From positions 1,860,001 to 1,924,000 of the forward strand of contig NZ_AP025739.1 of NCBI RefSeq assembly GCF_003574315.2: DNA of 64,000 bases, read 5' to 3'. Shown one piece after another: positions 16,901 through 23,470 of this stretch. The DNA is from Capsulimonas corticalis (GTDB lineage Bacteria; Armatimonadota; Armatimonadia; Armatimonadales; Capsulimonadaceae). Made by a program: the position numbers and the translations under genes. Position 1 is the stretch's first letter. Each line of letters opens with the position of its first letter. The notes below the pieces were generated by a model. It did no database searches. It saw only the letters and a list, made by a program, of their open reading frames with translations, and was not told the origin of the DNA.

Positions 16901-17383
16901 GCGCGGCAGGAGTTCGTCAAAATGCGCTGGCCCGGCGACGGTTGTTTCACTGGCGACCAGATGCTGCATGGACTCTTCGGGTTTGATCCATGGCCCGCCG
17001 TCGCCGCACCAGCCCGGTCCCGTCTCCAGCGAAAATTGCAGGCCCAGACGCTTCGCCTCCCGCACCCCGTAGACGAAGTTATCCCGCCACTCGGGGCTCA
17101 TGAACGCGACCGGCCCTTTCGGGACGCCAAGATTCACGTCCATTCGAATCACGCCGCCGATCCCCGCCTTTTGCAGCGCCTCCAGATCCGCGCGCATGCC
17201 CCGCTGGGTCTCGTTCCCGTCCATGAAGAACCAGTAAACCCAGGGCTTCGCCGTATCCGGCGGCGTGACGAAGCTTTGGCGAAGCGTGTCCGGGTGGGCG
17301 GCGCGCGCCCCGATGGGCGCGCCGCCGGCGAGGGCGAGAACGATGGCAAGGCCGAAATGTGTGAGACGGTGGGTTTCGATCAT
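13946..17383 (-). CDS. Secreted GH106-like alpha-L-rhamnosidase
   Basis: A 1145-residue secreted enzyme with a signal peptide (about 1-29, ending ARA-A). The start of the mature part, PWVYWFFMDGNETQRGM, followed by DLEALQKAGIGGVIRMDV, FMSPEWR and the GPGWCGDGGPWI segment, is the pattern I know from family GH106 alpha-L-rhamnosidases. The C-terminal 350 residues include galactose-binding-like beta-sandwich regions, as in that family. It is the last gene of a minus-strand operon, 51 bases after the dioxygenase gene. It probably releases rhamnose from plant or bacterial polysaccharides outside the cell. Family is well supported; exact substrate is inferred. Confidence 0.85.
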   Translation of the reverse strand: MIETHRLTHFGLAIVLALAGGAPIGARAAHPDTLRQSFVTPPDTAKPWVYWFFMDGNETQRGMRADLEALQKAGIGGVIRMDVNLGVPKGPVAFMSPEWRDNFVYGVREAKRLGLQFSLETGPGWCGDGGPWIKPEESMQHLVASETTVAGPAHFDELLPRPKPRPPFFGEGTMTEEGRRQWLDFYQDVSVVAFPTPAGNARIDDVDSKAFYYRGSVSSGQVPWQFDPPAGASVPGDQCIPAAKVIELTAKLGADGRLSWDVPAGNWTIMRFGRTTTGQTTRPAPDAGLGFESDKFDREGVAAQFDAFVGNLLGAVGPKYYGGSAGLTMLHFDSWEVSSQNWSARFRQEFTQRRGYDPAPYLPVMTGHIVGSRERSERFLWDLRQTASDLIVGVHARYLADYAHQHGLTLSVEPYDLNPSADMDLGGMADLPMCEFWSNHYALPSNYSCIEVVSVAHTNGRKIVGAESFTAAPNQDWRQFPGVMKEQLDWALCAGINKFVIHRSQHQPDMDKFPGMMMGPYGVNWERTQTWWDMAPAFHRYIARCCQMLRQGLPVSDILYVTPEGAPQVFAAPDDALTTSLDANLLPDHKGYGFDGCSPLNLIAHAKTRGGRIVFPDGMSYRVLVLPHWDTMTPALLRKVTQLVEDGAVVIGAPPSKSPSLANYPACDAEVQSLAAHLWGAAPYAAARAVGRGRVLLDTGQGTNSANLSDAQWIWFDEGDPARDAPAGARYFRKTIEILAGRKIKSAVVTMSADNSFALSVNGRAAGGGLAWSTPAALDISKSLKPGKNAIGVTAVNDAGTAGANPAGLIGKIEIEYADGERQTVVTDAGWTASQTAMGEFTAAKVLGPYGMGPWGASARRTTVYQNYAATAAQVRGLGIAPDFSSGKPIRYIHRHLPDGELYFIANKSGQAITTRGVFRVAGLQPEWWDALSGSSRRLGEYSAAHGLTTIPIRLGPFESGFVLFRKPTMGTAMSAENFPQYRTLMTLIKPWSVAFDPQWGGPAHIDFARLDDWSKRPETDIQHYSGKAIYTTTFDAPRTALQASSAALSLGDVKNLAAVRLNGRDLGIVWCAPWRVSIPAGVLKPAGNTLEVTVANLWVNRLIGDSGKPEAQRLTSVTYNNYHPDSPLEPSGLLGPVTLQSIKQ

Positions 17384-17434
17384 GGGATGGAGGCGCCTGT
17401 TTTCGTGAGCATAACGAGAGTCCGCGAGGGGCGG

Positions 17435-18217
17435 TTATTGCGGCCAAACGCGCGCGAATCGTTCTCCCTGAATCACTTCGCCGTCGGAGACGGTAATAAA
17501 CTGTTTCATCGGGTGGCTGCCGGCGGCGACAAAGCGCGTGTCGTCGCCCATGTAGTGCAGGGCGATCGCGCGGCGGGGCCGGCCGCTGATGTTCGCCGAC
17601 GAGCCGTGCCAGGTGAGCGCGTGGTGAAAATGGACGTGGCCCTTTTTGACCGGGCAGACGCGCACTTCGATCGCGTGGCCGTCGAAGCTGCCTGGCATAT
17701 CGTCGAACGATTTTCGCGTGTGCAGGTAGTCGATGTTGTTTCCCCAGAGGTGGGAGCCGGGGACCATACTCATGCAGCCATTGCTCAGATCGACATCGTC
17801 CAGCGCGATCCAGGCCGTCACCTGAGTCATCGGCGTGATCGTCGGCCAGTAGGGGGCGTCCTGGTGCCACATGTTGACGCCGCCGCCGCCCGCCGGCTTG
17901 AACTGGATCTGGTCGTGCCAGAGACGCACTTCGGCGGCGCCCGTCAGCGCGGCGATGGTTTGCGCGATCTCCGGGTGATACGCGAGGCGCGCGAACGGCG
18001 GGCTGACGTCGGAGATATTCACGATCTGCCACACCGGCGATTCGGGCTTGCCCATGTTCGACAGCATCACCGGCTGCGGGACGCTCGTGTCGCCATGGCT
18101 GTCGATTACCCGGTGCATCTCCGCGCGCAGCGTGTCCACTTCGTCGTCGCTGAGCACCGGCCCGCCGAGCACAAATCCATCCCGATGAAACTGTTCTTCC
18201 TGATCTCGAGTTAGCAT
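17435..18217 (-). CDS. Phytanoyl-CoA dioxygenase (PhyH) family Fe(II)/2-oxoglutarate oxygenase
   Basis: The start at 18217 has AGGAG eight bases upstream and gives 260 residues, the usual PhyH length. The iron ligands are visible: His118-x-Asp120 in MWHQDAPYW and the distal His204 in LTWHGSS. A conserved Arg for 2-oxoglutarate follows in RRAIALHY. No signal peptide, so it is cytoplasmic. It sits 13 bases after the GH43-like gene and before the rhamnosidase gene, so it is co-transcribed with sugar-degrading enzymes. Such oxygenases recur in glycan clusters of planctomycete- and armatimonad-like genomes, where the substrate is unknown. The open frame runs on upstream, but that part overlaps the previous gene. 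Confidence 0.87.
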   Translation of the reverse strand: MLTRDQEEQFHRDGFVLGGPVLSDDEVDTLRAEMHRVIDSHGDTSVPQPVMLSNMGKPESPVWQIVNISDVSPPFARLAYHPEIAQTIAALTGAAEVRLWHDQIQFKPAGGGGVNMWHQDAPYWPTITPMTQVTAWIALDDVDLSNGCMSMVPGSHLWGNNIDYLHTRKSFDDMPGSFDGHAIEVRVCPVKKGHVHFHHALTWHGSSANISGRPRRAIALHYMGDDTRFVAAGSHPMKQFITVSDGEVIQGERFARVWPQ

Positions 18218-18230
18218 CTTGACGCTCCTA

Positions 18231-19820
18231 TCACTTCTGGATAACGGTTCTAAACATGAGAGTTCGATTTTGTTCGGCGGCAAACGCGCCGCCGCTGTCA
18301 CTGCTGTAAGCCGCGCCGCCGCCCGGATAAGGCGCCAGGTCGTTGTATTCACAGCCATAGCGGGCGCCGCTGGACGCGGACTTCACGACAATCGCGTAGC
18401 GAACGCCGGATTTCACGGAGATATTCGGATGAACGGTCGCATATTTCGGCGCCCAGCCAATGGCGTCCGGCAGGATTAAGATCGAGCTGAGCGCACTTCC
18501 GACCGGCTGGAAGGCGTCGTTCGCCGGATAGATTTCCATCGTCAGGCCGGCGTCCGGATTGCCGTTTTTAAATGTGGAGAACGAGACGGCGCTGAGCTTG
18601 CCGTCGCGGGTGGCGATGAACGACTGGGACCGCTGAATATTGGCGCCGATATCGCAATAGCTCGTAAACCCGTCCACGCCGGAAGTACTGTCCAGATCGG
18701 CGATGGATGGTTTGAGAGCGGCGTCCGGCTTGAGGGCGACACTGACTTTATTCTGGCGTTCGATGGGGGTGATGGAGCCGTCGGCGGAAAACGTCAGCGG
18801 CGCCCAATAGAAGTTGGCGAGCGCTTCGTTCTTGGCGCCGTTATTCCACAGGTCGCTTCCGTAGAGAAAGATCACCTTGGCGCCCAGCTTAATCGTGGAA
18901 ACAAAGGAGGGCTGCCCGCCGGAGGAATTGTCGCTGATCCGAATTCCCTCGGACCAGGGGCCCAGCGGAGTGGGGGCCGTTCGATACGCGGTTCCCGTGC
19001 CGGAGCAGTATCCACAGTTTGGGTCCGAATAAAGAAGGTAATACTTGCCGTTGCGCTTCATCAGCGCCGGCGCTTCCGTTTGCCCGGGAGTGACCGATTC
19101 CACATGCCGCCCGGTCCCGGACGTATAGTCCGCATTGAGCTTTTCAATGACAATGGAGCCGCCCGTTCTCCAATCGGTGTAGGCGAGATACGCCGCGCCG
19201 TCATCATCCACGAACGTATCATGATCGCCATTATTCAGCCCCGCCGCCGGCGCATTATTGTTGACCGCAAGCGTCGGCTCCGCGATCTCCGCAAATGGGC
19301 CGACCGGAGTTTTGCTGGTGAAGACGCGGTATCCGACACGGTTGTCATAGACGTTGATCCACAGGACGTACAATCTCGTTTTTGGGTTGTAAATCACATG
19401 GGGACGGTAGCAGCCGTAGGTCGCTCCGTTACAGCGTGTCTGCCAAACGGGGGTTCTGGCGTCAAACAAAAACCCTTTGTCCGTCCAGTTCACCAGATCG
19501 ACGGACGTATAGACTTTGAAGCCGCAAAAGGGCGCTGATTTATTTCCCCACTCATAGCCACAATCATAGCTGGTTCCATAGAGATAGAACATTCCGCCAA
19601 AATCGGCGATCTCCCCATCATGAGCGTCAATGGCTGCGGCGACAGAGTCGAATCGGGTGAGCTGAAGTCCCTTTGCGCTGAAATTGACAAGCGTCGAATC
19701 CGCTTTTTTGTTGTCGGGTTTCGCAAGGGCGCCGAGTGGAAGCAAAGCGCAAACCGCGAGGCTCATCCCCAATGTCGTAAAACGTCGCATGTCAATCTTC
19801 CTGATTTTCGCCGCCGGCAT
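18231..19820 (-). CDS. Secreted GH43-like five-bladed beta-propeller glycosidase
   Basis: The 529-residue product has a signal peptide (LAVCALLPLGALA). A propeller-like domain carries acidic motifs spaced as in family 43-type enzymes: IDAHDGEIADFGGMFYLYG, then GDHDTFVDDDGAAYLAYTD, then TEAPALMKRNGKYYLLYS with the candidate acid Glu. The last 150 residues (from SIADLDSTSG) look like a beta-sandwich binding module. Two starts are plausible: ATG 19820 with GGAGG nine bases upstream, and ATG 19790 with AGGAAGA seven bases upstream. It is the first glycosidase of the minus-strand operon. It probably removes arabinose- or galactose-type side chains; substrate unproven. Confidence 0.75.
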   Translation of the reverse strand: MPAAKIRKIDMRRFTTLGMSLAVCALLPLGALAKPDNKKADSTLVNFSAKGLQLTRFDSVAAAIDAHDGEIADFGGMFYLYGTSYDCGYEWGNKSAPFCGFKVYTSVDLVNWTDKGFLFDARTPVWQTRCNGATYGCYRPHVIYNPKTRLYVLWINVYDNRVGYRVFTSKTPVGPFAEIAEPTLAVNNNAPAAGLNNGDHDTFVDDDGAAYLAYTDWRTGGSIVIEKLNADYTSGTGRHVESVTPGQTEAPALMKRNGKYYLLYSDPNCGYCSGTGTAYRTAPTPLGPWSEGIRISDNSSGGQPSFVSTIKLGAKVIFLYGSDLWNNGAKNEALANFYWAPLTFSADGSITPIERQNKVSVALKPDAALKPSIADLDSTSGVDGFTSYCDIGANIQRSQSFIATRDGKLSAVSFSTFKNGNPDAGLTMEIYPANDAFQPVGSALSSILILPDAIGWAPKYATVHPNISVKSGVRYAIVVKSASSGARYGCEYNDLAPYPGGGAAYSSDSGGAFAAEQNRTLMFRTVIQK

Positions 19821-19916
19821 ACGACAACGCCTCCGCGGCTCGCGTTCCTGTGAAAGGATGTACGGATTCTAACGTATGGAGAGCCGGGGATCAATGGAAA
19901 ATCGGCCAATCGGTTG

Positions 19917-20972
19917 TTATGCTTGGGATTCGTCTTCGGAGGCAAGAGATCGGCCGAACAGAACGGCGGCGCGGAACTGGGTGGGCGTCAGGCCGTCGAC
20001 GCGGCGAAACACTTTGCTGAAGTAGAACCGATCCTCGAACCCCGTCATCGCCGCGATCTGCTTGATCTGCAAACCGGGATCGGCGAGCAGACGCCGCGCC
20101 TCGGCAATGCGCCGCTGCTGGATATAATGCTGCGGCGAAACGCCCGTCGCCTCGCGGAACAGAGTCACAAACCGGCTCCGTCCGATGCCCGCGACCTGCG
20201 CCAGCTCGTCCAGCGTCAGGGGAGATGCGAGGCTCCCGGCGATATGGGCCAGCACGCGCCCCATGCGTTCGTGGTTGACGTGGGAGACGACGCCGTAGGC
20301 GTCGCCCGCCTCCGGCCGCGCGCCCCAGCGCAGCATCTGCGCCAGCACGCGCGCCATCCGGCTGCTCGCCTCCAGGACGCTCAGCGGATCGTCCTCCTCG
20401 GCGTGACTGTCCACGATCTCCCGCAGCGTCTGCTCGATCCAATGCCCCGGCGCGAGGCTGACGATCGGCGCCGGTTTGAGGCCGCCCGGCCAGACGATCT
20501 CATAGGGGTCGCGTCCATCGGGCGCATCCAGCGGCTGCGGCGTCTCCGGGCAGAAGTCGAAATGCACGGCGATATGCGCGCTCCTCGCTCCGCCCGGCGA
20601 CTGGAACGCGTGCGGAGTGAATGGGGGAATGAGCAGCATCGTTCCCGGCTCCGCAAGCCGCGTTTCCGATCCCATGGAGATCGACGCGACCCCGCGCAGC
20701 ACGAGCACCAGTTCATGGTCGTAGAGGATCCGGTCCGGGATCGTCAGGACCGATTCATGCACATGGGCGATGCGAATCACGGGATGAATCTGTTCGAAAC
20801 GCAGCAGGATCCGGCGCTTCGGCTCCGTAGGGCCAAACGGCGAGGCGCGCTGAACGAGGGAATGGTCGGACGTACGGCGGGCGATCATGGCGATCTGTTC
20901 CCCATGACGCTTTGGATTACCTGCTATTTCTTCACGATGCTTGACGACCAGGCAAAATCCTCGGATAATCAT
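19917..20972 (-). CDS. AraC-family regulator with cupin sensor domain
   Basis: The N-terminal half is a cupin-like ligand domain (HELVLVLRG, then PGTMLLIPPFTPHAF). The C-terminal 100 residues form the two helix-turn-helix motifs of AraC proteins: LTLDELAQVAGIGRSRFVTLF, then IKQIAAMTGFEDRFYFSKVF, then GLTPTQFR. It is transcribed toward, and ends about 96 bases before, the GH43-like gene, so it is the likely activator of that operon in response to a sugar. The ATG at 20972 has GAGG eight bases upstream; ATG at 20888 is an alternative. It is divergent from the amidohydrolase gene across a 44-base gap. Confidence 0.87.
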   Translation of the reverse strand: MIIRGFCLVVKHREEIAGNPKRHGEQIAMIARRTSDHSLVQRASPFGPTEPKRRILLRFEQIHPVIRIAHVHESVLTIPDRILYDHELVLVLRGVASISMGSETRLAEPGTMLLIPPFTPHAFQSPGGARSAHIAVHFDFCPETPQPLDAPDGRDPYEIVWPGGLKPAPIVSLAPGHWIEQTLREIVDSHAEEDDPLSVLEASSRMARVLAQMLRWGARPEAGDAYGVVSHVNHERMGRVLAHIAGSLASPLTLDELAQVAGIGRSRFVTLFREATGVSPQHYIQQRRIAEARRLLADPGLQIKQIAAMTGFEDRFYFSKVFRRVDGLTPTQFRAAVLFGRSLASEDESQA

Positions 20973-21016
20973 TTGCAAAGCCTCACAATGAGCATGAACG
21001 CTGACAAAGGAATCTC

Positions 21017-22000
21017 ATGAAAATCGTCGCGATAGAAGAACATTTTCTCTCACCGGATGTGCGGGCGTCTTGGGCGGCGTCCAGCGCCGGGCAAGATGAC
21101 AGTGGGTCGCTGCACCTTGGGGAAATGGAGACGAGGCTGGAGGAGCTGAGCGAGGCGCGCATCTCAAGGATGGACGAAAGCGGCGTCGATATGCAGGTCT
21201 TGTCCTTGACCAGCCCGGGGTTACACAATCTTGAGCCAGCGGAAGGCGTCTCGCTCGCGCGCCGGACAAACGACCTGATCGCCGCGACGGTCGCGGGCCG
21301 CCCGGACCGTTTCGATGGCTTTGCCACAATACCCGCCAGCGCTCCGGGAGAAGCCGCCGCGGAGCTCGAAAGGTGCGTGCGTGAACTGGGGATGAAAGGC
21401 GGAATGCTGTTTGGGCGAACGCAGGACAAGAATCTCGACCATCTGGACTTCTTGCCGATCTTCGAGACGGCGGCGCATCTGCGCGTCCCACTGTTCATCC
21501 ACCCGCAAACGCCGTCCCGCGCGGTGCGGGAAGCCTACTACTCTGGCTTCAGCCCGGAGGTAGACCTTGCGTTTGCGACCTTCGGCCTCGGCTGGCACTA
21601 CGATTGCGGGATTCAGTTTCTTCGGCTTGCCCTGGCCGGCGTCTTCGATCGCTTCCCGGATCTCCAGATCATCCTCGGCCATTGGGGAGAGGTTGTGCTC
21701 TTTTATACCGAGCGACTGAAGGCGTTCTCTCGCATCGCCAAACTGGAGCGATCCGTCGTTGACACCATGCGTGAGAATCTCTATGTGACTCCAAGCGGTA
21801 TGTTCAGTCAATCGAATTTTCACCACGCCGTCGAGATCGTTGGCGTCGATCGTGTTCTATTCTCGGCCGACTACCCCTATCAATATCGGCCTGGCGGAGG
21901 CCCGAAGCATTTCATAGAGCAGCTTCCGATCGGCCAAGACGAAAAAGAAAAGATCGCGCACGGCAACTGGGATCGTCTCACTCACGCCATTCGTCGATAG
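21017..22000 (+). CDS. Metal-dependent amidohydrolase/decarboxylase (gamma-resorcylate decarboxylase-like, ACMSD family)
   Basis: A 327-residue TIM-barrel protein. The start IVAIEEHF supplies Glu8-x-His in place of the usual HxH and matches gamma-resorcylate and 2,3-dihydroxybenzoate decarboxylases. The other metal ligands are present: His162 (FIHPQTP), His222 (GHWGE) and Asp285 (FSADYPY). Such enzymes remove CO2 from hydroxybenzoates, or hydrolyse related substrates, in the cytoplasm. AAAGGA lies six bases before the ATG. It is divergent from an AraC regulator, which could control it. No aromatic catabolism genes are nearby, so the true substrate is open. Confidence 0.85.
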   Translation: MKIVAIEEHFLSPDVRASWAASSAGQDDSGSLHLGEMETRLEELSEARISRMDESGVDMQVLSLTSPGLHNLEPAEGVSLARRTNDLIAATVAGRPDRFDGFATIPASAPGEAAAELERCVRELGMKGGMLFGRTQDKNLDHLDFLPIFETAAHLRVPLFIHPQTPSRAVREAYYSGFSPEVDLAFATFGLGWHYDCGIQFLRLALAGVFDRFPDLQIILGHWGEVVLFYTERLKAFSRIAKLERSVVDTMRENLYVTPSGMFSQSNFHHAVEIVGVDRVLFSADYPYQYRPGGGPKHFIEQLPIGQDEKEKIAHGNWDRLTHAIRR

Positions 22001-22102
22001 ACAGATCAACCGGTTTGGTGAAACCTGTCCATACAAGGCAGGCAATGACAGGACACGTGTTCGCCTTCATGATATGATGCGTACGAAAGGGAGGTGGGAA
22101 GA

Positions 22103-22984
22103 TTGCAGTGGCTGGACCGAATGATGGACGCTTTGGAGTATTTGGAAGCGCATCTGGACGATGAGTGTGATGTCGGTGAGGCGGCGCGGGCGGCTTGTTC
22201 GTCGACGTTTCACTTTCAGCGCATGTTCCATATGCTGACCGGCGTGACCGTTGCCGAATATGTCCGCAAGCGGCGGCTTTCGCTGGCGGCGCAGGAGCTG
22301 GCGTCGTCGCGCGTCAAGGTGATCGATGTCGCGATGAAATACGGCTACGATACGCCCGAAGCGTTTTGCAAGGCGTTTCGGCGGGCGCATGGATTGACGC
22401 CGTCGGACGCGCGCCGGTCCGGGGCGCGGCTGAAGGTCTTTCCACGGATGTCCTTTCAAATATCGCTAAAGGGAGATCAGGATATGGACTATCGAATGGT
22501 GGAGAAGCCCGGATTCCAGGTGATGGGCAAGGCGCAGCGCGTGTCTACTCGGGATGGCGAAAATATGAAAGCCATTCCGGAGTTCTGGAGCCGGACGATG
22601 CAAGAGGGCGACGTCAAGCGCCTCGCGGAGCTGACATCCGCAGGCGGAGTGGTGGGAGACGCCATCCTGGGCGTGTGTACGGAGTTCCAATACGACCAGC
22701 AGGAGTTTACGTATCTGATCGCCGTCGAGGCGGGGGCGGCGCCCCCGCCGGACGGCTGTGTGGTGAAGGAGATCCCGGCCGCCACATGGGCGGTCTTTGA
22801 ATCCGTCGGAGCCATGCCGGACGCGATACAAAAGGTCTGGGGGCGGATCTTCTCCGAGTTCTTCCCTTCGACCGGCTTTGAACACGCCGAAGGCGGGCCG
22901 GAGCTGGAGGTCTATCCGCCCGGCGATGTGAGCTCGGATGATTACCGGTGTGAAGTATGGGTCCCGGTCGTGAAAAAATCCTGA
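22103..22984 (+). CDS. AraC helix-turn-helix plus GyrI-like effector-binding regulator
   Basis: An AraC DNA-binding domain lies at the N-terminus (WLDRMMDALEYLEAHL, EAARAACSSTFHFQRMFHMLTG, VIDVAMKYGYDTPEAFCKAFRRAHG). It is fused to a GyrI-like small-molecule domain (about 130-293, from MDYRMVEKPGFQVMG). This is the SoxS/Rob-like architecture used by multidrug and antibiotic sensors. Translation most likely starts at TTG 22103, preceded by the strong site AAGGGAGGTGG; relatives start at the same WLDRM position. A GTG at 22094 inside the ribosome site is less likely. No obvious target operon adjoins. Confidence 0.88.
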   Translation: MQWLDRMMDALEYLEAHLDDECDVGEAARAACSSTFHFQRMFHMLTGVTVAEYVRKRRLSLAAQELASSRVKVIDVAMKYGYDTPEAFCKAFRRAHGLTPSDARRSGARLKVFPRMSFQISLKGDQDMDYRMVEKPGFQVMGKAQRVSTRDGENMKAIPEFWSRTMQEGDVKRLAELTSAGGVVGDAILGVCTEFQYDQQEFTYLIAVEAGAAPPPDGCVVKEIPAATWAVFESVGAMPDAIQKVWGRIFSEFFPSTGFEHAEGGPELEVYPPGDVSSDDYRCEVWVPVVKKS

Positions 22985-22988
22985 GCCG

Positions 22989-23021
22989 CAGGAGCCGCGG
23001 ATCTTATCTCCGCGGCTCCTG
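22989..23021. terminator. Convergent-gene hairpin
   Basis: CAGGAGCCGCGG (22989-23000) pairs perfectly with 23010-23021. It begins five bases after the AraC-GyrI stop and overlaps the last codons of the convergent small gene. The T-run is poor, so termination is inferred from position. Confidence 0.5.
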
Positions 23022-23237
23022 TTCCTTTGCCGCCGCAATCGCCTCGCGAAGCTTCGATGCGACCTCCCGCTGCTGCTCCGAAACACGCCGCTGATGCTCG
23101 GCGACTTCTCGCTGAGCATCAGCGACCTGTCGATCGAGCTCCGCGCGCTCCACGAGCGCGTCCGTGTCCGGACATGGATCCACACTCGGCGTCTGCGTCG
23201 AGTCCTGAGTAACCTGTTCCGGCCGTTCTTCCGTCAT
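23004..23237 (-). CDS. Small charged coiled-coil protein
   Basis: A 77-residue product starting MTEERPEQ, with GGGGAG four bases upstream. After a Thr/Ser/Pro-rich N-terminus, residues about 28-70 are a heptad-like run (LVERAELDRQVADAQREVAEHQ and on) that should form a single coiled coil. Hydrophilic throughout, with no signal peptide. No family recognised. The open frame extends upstream of the start, but that part lacks coding character. Confidence 0.5.
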   Translation of the reverse strand: MTEERPEQVTQDSTQTPSVDPCPDTDALVERAELDRQVADAQREVAEHQRRVSEQQREVASKLREAIAAAKEQEPRR

Positions 23238-23376
23238 TAAGCTCCCCTTGCGATTTGATGTGCTAAAACATTTTAGGTATTTACCCGCCGTGGCCGGGCG
23301 ACGAAGCATTATTATTCAGATATTTTTGGAAGGACACGGCGTCCAAATTTCCAAATGGCGGAGACGAGCTCTTTGC

Positions 23377-23405
23377 TTGACAAACGAAAACGATCGTGAT
23401 AGAAT
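23377..23405 (+). promoter_or_regulatory. Alpha-amylase promoter
   Basis: TTGACA (23377-23382) and TAGAAT (23400-23405) are separated by exactly 17 bases, 65 bases before the amylase ATG. Confidence 0.75.
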
Positions 23406-23420
23406 GCTCGTGACAGGATC

Positions 23421-23436
23421 CCCCAAACGATTGGGG
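23421..23436. promoter_or_regulatory. LacI-type operator-like palindrome downstream of the amylase promoter
   Basis: CCCCAAACGATTGGGG has a single asymmetric base pair in 16 and contains AANCGNTT, the core favoured by many LacI-family regulators. It lies about 10-25 bases after the predicted start of transcription, where a bound repressor would block elongation or initiation. Confidence 0.5.
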
Positions 23437-23470
23437 AAGATCTGTATAGGACACCAATGGAGGTTTCGCC

